Origin: Sphingobacterium sp. UBA6711
Lineage (GTDB): Bacteria; Bacteroidota; Bacteroidia; Sphingobacteriales; Sphingobacteriaceae
Length of the DNA stretch: 13,014 nucleotides
Direction: 5' to 3'
Assembly (NCBI GenBank): GCA_002454415.1
Contig: DKIT01000140.1
Span: 86,725 to 99,738, forward strand
The position numbers and the translations under genes were made by a program. The notes under the pieces are model-generated. The model was not told the DNA's origin. It saw nothing but the letters and a program-made list of their open reading frames with translations, and made no database searches. Of this stretch, positions 6,486 through 13,014 are shown piece after piece; within the stretch, counting starts at the first letter, position 1; every line of letters begins with the position of its first letter.

Positions 6486-8849
6486 TTAGGAGAAATCTCG
6501 ATAGTTTAGATTCACCGAAAGACGAATTGCTTTTAAACCAACAATTCCTTGTACATCCTCCAATTTTAGATGTTCTATGGTCCGTTCAATGATGCCCATA
6601 TCATAGATTGCCTGTATACTTAGCATGAGATCCTCCAAGATTTCATCCGATAAATAAACAATAGCTATTTTATTGACCTGCGTAAGCCGTTCCTTCGTAC
6701 GCTTTATTCGGATTTTATCTATTCTTTTTTTGATTATTTCATAACGGATGTTGAGCGATCCCTCTACATCAAATCTTCGTTCATCTTCGCGAAAGCTGAT
6801 ATCTATACTATGTGGATTGATAAAGATGAGCTGGGTTGTTTCCAATGCGATTGGTAGCTCTCCCTTTGCTCGAGATGCTTTTAATGCAATCCTTGCCATT
6901 GAAATTATCTGCTGTCGTCTAAAGACGTTAATGAATTCGTAACTAAAGGTTTCTTGCGGTGTAATAGATTCCCCGATATAAATATCGTATTCGATGCCAT
7001 CGGTCCTGAATTTTTGGAAATAGGACGGATAATTTCCTTGGATAAAACTGTTAAATTGGTCCAGTTCCTTACTGATAAGGTGGTTGATCTTACGGAGTGA
7101 GGTTTCAAATTCATTACGGTAAAATTCACCAGTATCGCGATTTGTAAAAAAGTGCTTTGCATAATGTTCTATCACCTCTAATTTTGTAGGAAATAGTCTC
7201 CGCGCTTCAGCTAAGAAGGGTTGCACATCCTTTCTGAAAAATTCAATAATTTTGACCATGGATTCGTCGAAGGAAATATGGTCAAGGGATTCCGTGATTT
7301 GATCGACCTGTGTCGAAAAATCGACAATTAGTTTGTGTTTACCGCTAAGAGATAATTCGTCAATAAGCATCGCCAGCTGCTTAACTTTGAAACTGAAATC
7401 CTTTAGAATTGAAGCATTTCGTATGATCGTAGAATCTTTGACGTCAACAGCGCCATAAAGCGGGTAGACTTCCTCAAATACAACCGCCTTGATATGTGCA
7501 TCTGTACTTTCGTTTTCTATTTCCTGGATGTACTGTGCAGCGACGTGGTTAAATTTCCACTGCACAGAGGGCTGTATGGTCGTAAAGCGGTTTATGATAA
7601 TATCGTCAATACGTTTTTTAAATTCCAGGGTGATATCCTGCGATAATTGTGATAAAATAGGAATTAAAGCGCCTAGGGCCTGCATGGTTTCATTGTTGAG
7701 CTGATCCTTTTCGCGGCTGTATATTTCCAATACTCCCGAAAGAGAATGGTTATGGATCAGTGGGATGCATAGATAAGCTTTTACACCGGACTTGCTAATC
7801 TGCTCGTCGAAAATGGACTTTGTGTTGGTTATCCCATTCATCGCATTATTATTGTAAAAGATCACATGCGGATGTTTTAAATAATCTGCAAGTTGCGGGT
7901 TGATCTTGACCTTATCATTCGCTGCATAAGTTTCGGAAATAAGAATACTTTTATTGTTGATGGTATAATCGAAAAAGGGCACTCCATTTAACTGAAACAA
8001 TGGAAACAAACTAAAGACAGTATCAGCGCCTTTTAAAATCGGCGTCATGATTTTCTCTAAATCGGATAAGAAAAGATGATAGTTATATGTCGGAAGATCC
8101 AATAGAATGGATTGGATTCTCCGTAAGGTATGTTCAGTACTGGTCTTCCGGAAGGTCACTATACTAAACCCCGATAATTCGAAATCTTCCAGTTTAATGC
8201 TGTTGATGACCGTATTCCAATCGAATAGCGAATCACTGGGATTTTCTGACAGACGTCCAATATCAATAGCAGGTAGAGTTTTCTTCACTTTGATCTCAAC
8301 AAATTTGCAGTCGATGTCTAAATCATAGTAATCGATGATTTCACCCTGATCATTGAGCTGATGATAGACAATGCTGATATGCTCATTGGATGAAAAACCA
8401 TAAAATCGTTCAAAGATCAGGTTATAACATAATTTTTCTTGATTTGTTAGGAGGCTCCCAGCACGCATTTTGCCTTGAATTTCCTGCTCTGCGAGTTGAG
8501 CTCCACATAGTTCAAAAAAAGCTTCAGTTCCATAGAAGGCTTCTTCCGCTAGCGGTGTCGTAAGAGCCCAGTATCTTTTTGGATCGGTGTCGATCAGCGA
8601 TACAGAGAGACTATAAATCAATTGCAGGATATCTTTATAGGCGCTGAGATTATGGTTGCAGAGTTTACCATTGACGCGCTCTATTTCTTTGATTCGTTCC
8701 AATGCAAACACAGGAATCATATCGTCCGATGGAATGCCATTTTCTATAAATGACTCCAGGTATTTAAAAAAGGGCTCAAAGTCAAGCTTGTTGTTTGTAT
8801 AGGTATTGTCACTTTTTGCCGTGCTGAGCTGTACTTTCTTTATTTCCAT
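6486..8849 (-). CDS. GAF-like domain protein of unknown output, in the ppk1 operon
   Basis: The 787-residue product has no signal peptide or membrane segment and should be cytoplasmic. Residues about 240-405 look like a GAF sensor domain: the strand and helix order ends in VKAYLCIPLIHNHSLSGVLEIYS (356-378) and a helix QALGALIPILSQLSQDI, as GAF domains do. The N-terminal 230 and C-terminal 380 residues match no domain I know. There is no histidine-kinase, GGDEF, sigma-54 or DNA-binding motif, so the signal output is unknown. The start ATG at 8849 gives MEIKKVQLS. A nearer ATG to the upstream gene (8860) opens only a 6-codon frame, MFDPWK. The gene begins 12 bp after the Omp85-type gene, pointing to co-transcription and translational coupling. 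Confidence 0.85.
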   Translation of the reverse strand: MEIKKVQLSTAKSDNTYTNNKLDFEPFFKYLESFIENGIPSDDMIPVFALERIKEIERVNGKLCNHNLSAYKDILQLIYSLSVSLIDTDPKRYWALTTPLAEEAFYGTEAFFELCGAQLAEQEIQGKMRAGSLLTNQEKLCYNLIFERFYGFSSNEHISIVYHQLNDQGEIIDYYDLDIDCKFVEIKVKKTLPAIDIGRLSENPSDSLFDWNTVINSIKLEDFELSGFSIVTFRKTSTEHTLRRIQSILLDLPTYNYHLFLSDLEKIMTPILKGADTVFSLFPLFQLNGVPFFDYTINNKSILISETYAANDKVKINPQLADYLKHPHVIFYNNNAMNGITNTKSIFDEQISKSGVKAYLCIPLIHNHSLSGVLEIYSREKDQLNNETMQALGALIPILSQLSQDITLEFKKRIDDIIINRFTTIQPSVQWKFNHVAAQYIQEIENESTDAHIKAVVFEEVYPLYGAVDVKDSTIIRNASILKDFSFKVKQLAMLIDELSLSGKHKLIVDFSTQVDQITESLDHISFDESMVKIIEFFRKDVQPFLAEARRLFPTKLEVIEHYAKHFFTNRDTGEFYRNEFETSLRKINHLISKELDQFNSFIQGNYPSYFQKFRTDGIEYDIYIGESITPQETFSYEFINVFRRQQIISMARIALKASRAKGELPIALETTQLIFINPHSIDISFREDERRFDVEGSLNIRYEIIKKRIDKIRIKRTKERLTQVNKIAIVYLSDEILEDLMLSIQAIYDMGIIERTIEHLKLEDVQGIVGLKAIRLSVNLNYRDFS

Positions 8850-8861
8850 GGATCGAACATT

Positions 8862-11462
8862 TTAGAAGCGGAAACCTGTGCTGAAGTAGGGATACCAGCC
8901 TTCTTTGGATTTTGTCATGACCAAATGCAAGGGAAGTGCATTGGCAACGATATAATATATGCCGCCGCCTACGCCCTGATGAAACTTGTCGTTGTTATAG
9001 CCTTTGGCCCATACTTTTCCGATATCATACATACCCATAAATCCAAATTCACCTGGAAGGACATAGCTTTTGACATCATGTACTTTAACGCGTGCTTCAA
9101 TGTTATTATAGACCATTTGCTGGCCCGCAAAACGATACTGACGAAATCCTCTGAGATTTTCGTGGCCGCCTAGAAATAAATATTGATAAAATGTAGGGTT
9201 CCCGACTACTGTTCCCCCTCCTATCCTATTAGCGAATATAATGCCCTCATTAAACGCACTAAAATATCCAGTCACTGCTCCACTTAACTGTGCGGAGTTT
9301 TTTGAATACTGATTGAGCCCAAAATAGGAATTTAAAGCGGCCTCTATATACAGTCCCCTGCTCGGATTGATTTTGCAATTACGGGAGTCCTGTGTCAAAA
9401 ATGCATTGATGCCCGCAAAAGCTTTGTCTTTGGTAATTGATAGACTATCGTAAGAATGCAATGCTTGAGGGTTTAGAATAAATCGATTCTCATTTTCAGT
9501 AGGATCTAAATGATAAAATTGAATATGTGGACCTACTGCGAAGTTTAAGGTGGGTGAAGGTTTCCATCTCAACTGCGGATTGATATTGAAAATATTAAAC
9601 CTACTTCTGTAATATTTTGCACCATATTGTTCCTTTAGAAAGAGTGAGTTGTTCCCGACGCCAAAGAAATTCTGGGTGTTGTCAGGAGCTTTCGCTAGGG
9701 CATCAACAACGATATCAGCATCACCGACAACAGCTATCCATTCTCCTCTATAGTGGATTTTATACGCTCCGGTCCGAAACGCCGTTGCTACGGTAAGCTG
9801 TTGTTTATAGGTAAATGGAGTTTTTCTAAATCCGCGCTGATGGGTATAAGCGGCACCAAGTCCGAGCGAGAAACCGTCATCGGCATTATAACCAGCAGTA
9901 AGCAACGGAAGCCAGGTGTTGTAAAGATTTACAGGTACAAATTGCGTATTTAAACTATCCCGGTCATAGTGACGTTTTACCCTATGGGCGTTTCCCAAGA
10001 ATGTTGATTCTTTGGTGTTTTCATACAGCCAGATCTTGGATTTGCTTTGGTTGATCACATACGTTTTTGGCATGCTGTCCCCTATGATCCGAAGTTTTAT
10101 GGGGGAACTTGCATTATCGATCACAACAGAATCTTTACCTTCGGATAAATAAAGGCGAATTTCTTTTGTCAGAGCATCCTTGTAGGTTTTGTCCATTAAT
10201 GCTTTGGTCACTTTGCCATCTTTATTGATTTTCGAAACTTTGACGTTTAAGCTTTTATTTTTTGTACTTGATATTTCAACCTTTTCATTTTTGTCGCTTA
10301 GATGAATATCGACGATGTTATTGATAAAATTGTAATACTCTTCCATTGCCTCGGGCAGCGCATCACGGCGGCTTTGGAGTATTCTGAAGATTTGTTCACC
10401 ACGAATAGTAATAGAAGACTGGGGAAGGCTATGTACCGACTCCCATAACACAGAATCGGTAAGACGACTGACAAATTGCGAGACCTCTTTCGTCCATTCC
10501 TTGTGGGATAGCTGATTGCTGGGATGAGCATTTAAGAACCGCGATTTGAATAACGAATAACGGATATTAGGAATGCCGGTCGTAAAGCCCTGCATAACGG
10601 GATTTACAAACTGCTGATAGATATCTTTCATCAGAAACCCTTGTGTGACACGCAATGCCTGATCGCGGTCGCGGGGAATGGGGATATAATCCTTGTCACG
10701 ATCTGTGCTGTCCCGATTTTCATTGTACCAGCGCCATTGATCTTCATGCCGGTCCCAATCACTTACCAGTACGTCGAGCATGCGGGCCCTTAGATAAGCC
10801 TTAGGCTTAAAATTATCATCATTGTCTTCTTGGAGCTTTCTTACAGCCTTGGGGCTATTGTCTGAGTCTCCTAGCGGTTCACGTTCTTCCAATAGCGCTA
10901 CAGTATGTTCAAACAGTGGGGCATATTCACCTAATATACTGTCTTGGGCGACAACTCCGATGATGGGGTGCGCATGCGGCACGTTGACAGCATTTGCCAG
11001 CGCTGGGATCATTAAAGCCGAATAGGGATGTTGTGCACTTGTCGCATCATCCAGGACGTCCTGGACGAAGGTACCGTGTAATTCTTCGGGGATGAGTGAC
11101 TCCGTCCTTTTATTGACCGATCGTAAAGCCCATTCTCTACCTGTGGGATCCGTTAGCCGTAAAGATACAGATTGCATCCCGCCCCCCTGTTTAACGGGAC
11201 TTAAACCACCGTTCAACTGGGAGAGCTTCAACAAGGGCAAAGTGGTTTCTGCCGCCCATTCTTTGCGATAGTTTTCACCCAAAAAGAACTTTTTAAACCG
11301 GCTCGCTTTGCCGTATTTTGCATTTGCAACAACCGTTATACTATCCTTGATAAGAATAGGAGCTATGGATTTATCCTGATGTACCGCTGACGGTTTGTGC
11401 TTTTGTTGTGCATAACCATGACTAGCAAGAAGAATGAGAAAGAAAGGGACGACCTGATGCAT
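8862..11462 (-). CDS. Omp85/BamA-type outer membrane protein with a conserved kinase-like periplasmic region
   Basis: This 866-residue protein starts with a signal peptide (MHQVVPFFLILLASHGYA, likely cut before QQ). The C-terminal part, from about residue 515, is a beta-barrel of the Omp85 superfamily: GGHENLRGFRQYRFAG (765-780) carries the RGF motif of the long inward loop, GEFGFMGMYDIGKVW follows, and the protein ends in FSTGFRF with the C-terminal aromatic used for outer-membrane assembly. No POTRA repeats are evident. Residues about 95-270 hold another conserved region: SLRLTDPTGREWALRSVNK (Lys118), LVSDWDRHEDQWRW (232-245) and YIPIPRDRDQA (259-269). As I recall, this region lies between a metallophosphoesterase and the barrel in longer Bacteroidota proteins; here the phosphoesterase is missing. 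The gene begins 2 bp after the lipoprotein stop codon. Confidence 0.88.
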   Translation of the reverse strand: MHQVVPFFLILLASHGYAQQKHKPSAVHQDKSIAPILIKDSITVVANAKYGKASRFKKFFLGENYRKEWAAETTLPLLKLSQLNGGLSPVKQGGGMQSVSLRLTDPTGREWALRSVNKRTESLIPEELHGTFVQDVLDDATSAQHPYSALMIPALANAVNVPHAHPIIGVVAQDSILGEYAPLFEHTVALLEEREPLGDSDNSPKAVRKLQEDNDDNFKPKAYLRARMLDVLVSDWDRHEDQWRWYNENRDSTDRDKDYIPIPRDRDQALRVTQGFLMKDIYQQFVNPVMQGFTTGIPNIRYSLFKSRFLNAHPSNQLSHKEWTKEVSQFVSRLTDSVLWESVHSLPQSSITIRGEQIFRILQSRRDALPEAMEEYYNFINNIVDIHLSDKNEKVEISSTKNKSLNVKVSKINKDGKVTKALMDKTYKDALTKEIRLYLSEGKDSVVIDNASSPIKLRIIGDSMPKTYVINQSKSKIWLYENTKESTFLGNAHRVKRHYDRDSLNTQFVPVNLYNTWLPLLTAGYNADDGFSLGLGAAYTHQRGFRKTPFTYKQQLTVATAFRTGAYKIHYRGEWIAVVGDADIVVDALAKAPDNTQNFFGVGNNSLFLKEQYGAKYYRSRFNIFNINPQLRWKPSPTLNFAVGPHIQFYHLDPTENENRFILNPQALHSYDSLSITKDKAFAGINAFLTQDSRNCKINPSRGLYIEAALNSYFGLNQYSKNSAQLSGAVTGYFSAFNEGIIFANRIGGGTVVGNPTFYQYLFLGGHENLRGFRQYRFAGQQMVYNNIEARVKVHDVKSYVLPGEFGFMGMYDIGKVWAKGYNNDKFHQGVGGGIYYIVANALPLHLVMTKSKEGWYPYFSTGFRF

Positions 11463-11464
11463 GC

Positions 11465-12358
11465 CTATTGTTTTTCAAATTTATAAATGAGTCCTTTATC
11501 CTGATTGCCGGCTTCACTACTGATATAGAGATTGAATTTTGAATCAAAATTGATACCCTCAGGCTGTGGAAACATTTTCGGGTCTAAGGAAGTAAGTGAT
11601 TTTACATGAAAATTCTCGTCAGTCACGACAAGAGCTTTGTCTACCGATGACAGGATGTACCATTCTTTGCTGTCTGCTTTCTTTGCCAAAGCAGATGGTT
11701 TAAATGTTTTCTTGATCTTGGGGTCGAATTCTTTCAGCTCGTCGAGCTGAATGGCAAATTCCCCTTTTGGTTGGAATTGTCCATTTTCGCCGATTGTAAA
11801 AATATAACCTGAGGTTTGTGGCTGCTTTCTATCCACTTTACATTCTTTGCATAATACGTAGGCCAAGTTGCTTTCCCGGTCTACAAAAAGCCCTTCATAT
11901 TCTCCTTTTGGCAGCAGGTTTTTCTGTTCGACGACGTTTTTTATATTTTCCTTTTCAGCGATAGGAAAAGAATAGATACTGCCATTACTCTTTAAAACAA
12001 AGATGTGCGTATTGCTGATGGAGATATCCTCATAGTCACCATCTTTACCGAAGGGTGTAAACGTAACTTTCTGAGTCGGTTGGTTAAATTTATAGAGCAA
12101 TCCCTGCTCATCCTGGATGGCATAAATATCATCATCCTGTCCTGAAATAAAGGCTATTCCAGATATCTCCAGCAATTCATCCGGCAAACTCATCTTTATG
12201 CCCGAAGACAATGCATAGGGAATGTTATGTGGTTGTTCTGCTTGAACATGAGCGAGCTTTTTGCTGTTTTCTTTGGCCGTATTATTAGGGTTGCAAGCAA
12301 GTAAGATAGCAGTTGCCAGGCCTAATGCTACAGTTGACAGTATCGTGGAATTTTTCAT
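11465..12358 (-). CDS. Lipoprotein of the SdiA-regulated (YjiK-like) beta-propeller family
   Basis: The 297-residue product begins with a lipoprotein signal peptide: MKNS, a hydrophobic stretch and the lipobox LLAC with Cys22. It should be anchored in an envelope membrane. From about residue 55 the chain shows repeated propeller-blade motifs (EISGIAF, DDIYAIQDEQGLLYKF, GDYEDISI, YEGLFVDRESNLAYVL, PEGINFDSKFNLYISSE). This pattern of SGIAF, EDI and EG-hydrophobic elements is that of the SdiA-regulated/YjiK family, distantly like phytase-type propellers. Its biochemical activity is not established. It lies 35 bp after ppk1 and 2 bp before the Omp85-type gene, with no room for a promoter in the second gap. 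A role on phosphorylated substrates would suit its neighbours but is inference. Confidence 0.85.
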   Translation of the reverse strand: MKNSTILSTVALGLATAILLACNPNNTAKENSKKLAHVQAEQPHNIPYALSSGIKMSLPDELLEISGIAFISGQDDDIYAIQDEQGLLYKFNQPTQKVTFTPFGKDGDYEDISISNTHIFVLKSNGSIYSFPIAEKENIKNVVEQKNLLPKGEYEGLFVDRESNLAYVLCKECKVDRKQPQTSGYIFTIGENGQFQPKGEFAIQLDELKEFDPKIKKTFKPSALAKKADSKEWYILSSVDKALVVTDENFHVKSLTSLDPKMFPQPEGINFDSKFNLYISSEAGNQDKGLIYKFEKQ

Positions 12359-12393
12359 CTTTATATTATTATTTTTAATCCTACTTCTCCATT

Positions 12394-13014
12394 TTAGCGT
12401 TTCAAATAATCAAGGATTTGCTGCTGAGAAACATTCCCCAGCTGTGTTTCAATGGCCTGATTTTGTCCGCGGTCATTCAGTAAAGTCGCTTCGCAGTCGT
12501 CAGCAAACTGAATATCAAACAGTTCTTGTACCTGTATTGCCAATGCCTGATTCAGCATTGGGAAACACGTTTCTATACGCCTGTAGATGTTGCGGTTCAT
12601 CCAGTCTGATGACCCAAGATATACGCTCGTAGATGTTTTGTGTTGAAAAATAAATATTCTTCCGTGCTCTAAATATCGGCCCACAATACGTTTCACGACA
12701 ATGTTTTCGCTTAATCCTGGTACTTGTGGTTTTAGTCTGCATATTCCCCTGACCAATAGCTGCAGTCTGACCCCAGCCTGGCTTGCTTCATACAATTTAT
12801 TGATTAACGACTCTTCTTCGAGATTGTTTAATTTAATCTTTATGGCTGCTGGGGCTCCAGTTTTAGCTGAGAGGATAGTTTGGTCAATCAGCGATAAAAA
12901 TGTATGCTTGAGGTTAAATTGAGCGATCAATAAATGTTCAAAAGATAGCTCATTTGCGCTATTGGGTTTCCTTCTTGCTGGTAAAAATTCAAATAGCATT
13001 CTTAAGTCATTTGT
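12394..13014 (-). CDS. ppk1: Polyphosphate kinase Ppk1, C-terminal part (cut by window edge)
   Basis: The frame is open to the right edge, so only the last 206 codons are visible; the 5' part lies outside. Ppk1 makes long polyphosphate reversibly from ATP. The visible part is the second phospholipase-D-like catalytic domain: IKIKLNNLEEESLINKLYEA, SQAGVRLQLLVRGICRLKPQ, VPGLSENIVVKRIVGRYLEH and VYLGSSDWMNRNIYRRIE are hallmark stretches. The EHGR histidine probably corresponds to His592 of E. coli PPK; the phosphorylated histidine (His435 in E. coli) would lie outside the window. The tail after FADDCEATLL ends in QQQILDYLKR. An ATG at 12999 is internal, since upstream codons (TNDLR) continue the family sequence. 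It is the first visible gene of the leftward operon. Confidence 0.96.
   Translation of the reverse strand, partial: TNDLRMLFEFLPARRKPNSANELSFEHLLIAQFNLKHTFLSLIDQTILSAKTGAPAAIKIKLNNLEEESLINKLYEASQAGVRLQLLVRGICRLKPQVPGLSENIVVKRIVGRYLEHGRIFIFQHKTSTSVYLGSSDWMNRNIYRRIETCFPMLNQALAIQVQELFDIQFADDCEATLLNDRGQNQAIETQLGNVSQQQILDYLKR

Noticed and set aside
6486..8849. Histidine kinase or diguanylate cyclase call for the GAF-like protein
   Set aside because: No H-box, ATP-binding N/G boxes or GGDEF motif is present after the GAF-like region.
12261..12632. 123-codon plus-strand frame across the ppk1/lipoprotein junction
   Set aside because: It overlaps two clear genes on the other strand and its hydrophobic start is the complement of the lipoprotein signal-peptide region.

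Overview
The window looks like a chromosomal segment of a Bacteroidota bacterium, most likely family Sphingobacteriaceae (Sphingobacterium or a close relative). The evidence is the style of the RNase G, MiaA and deformylase proteins, AT-rich intergenic DNA, almost no Shine-Dalgarno sequences, and promoter-like boxes of the Bacteroidota type (TTTG about 19 bases before TAnnTTTG). No tRNA, rRNA, CRISPR array, insertion sequence or prophage is visible.

Left part (1-5680), housekeeping. A 29-codon, extremely basic protein of the AURKAIP1/COX24 (bS22/mS38-like) type is followed by a terminator-like hairpin and then the RNase E/G gene rng, which starts at TTG behind a short upstream reading frame. 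A bidirectional terminator separates rng from a leftward group: an unrecognised 259-residue gene, a Gfo/Idh/MocA oxidoreductase with its own promoter, and miaA, whose GTG start overlaps the oxidoreductase stop. The rightward deformylase gene def diverges from this group. It ends in a perfect 18-bp inverted repeat that contains its last codons and stop codon.

Right part (5771-13014), all leftward. In order of transcription it holds the C-terminal end of polyphosphate kinase ppk1 (cut by the window edge), a lipoprotein of the SdiA-regulated/YjiK beta-propeller type, an 866-residue outer-membrane Omp85-type barrel with a long conserved N-terminal region, a 787-residue GAF-like protein, and, after 103 bp, a TRIC-type (YadG/YicG-like) membrane protein. 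The first four genes are 35, 2 and 12 bp apart and probably form one operon.

The most interesting part is this ppk1 operon. It joins polyphosphate synthesis to a surface lipoprotein, an Omp85 barrel and a cytoplasmic sensor-like protein. The barrel protein's periplasmic part carries a DRHEDQ and PRDRDQA signature that resembles the active site of HipA/PI3K-type kinases. It lacks the metallophosphoesterase that, from memory, precedes this region in related Bacteroidota proteins. Whether these products form a working system is inference.
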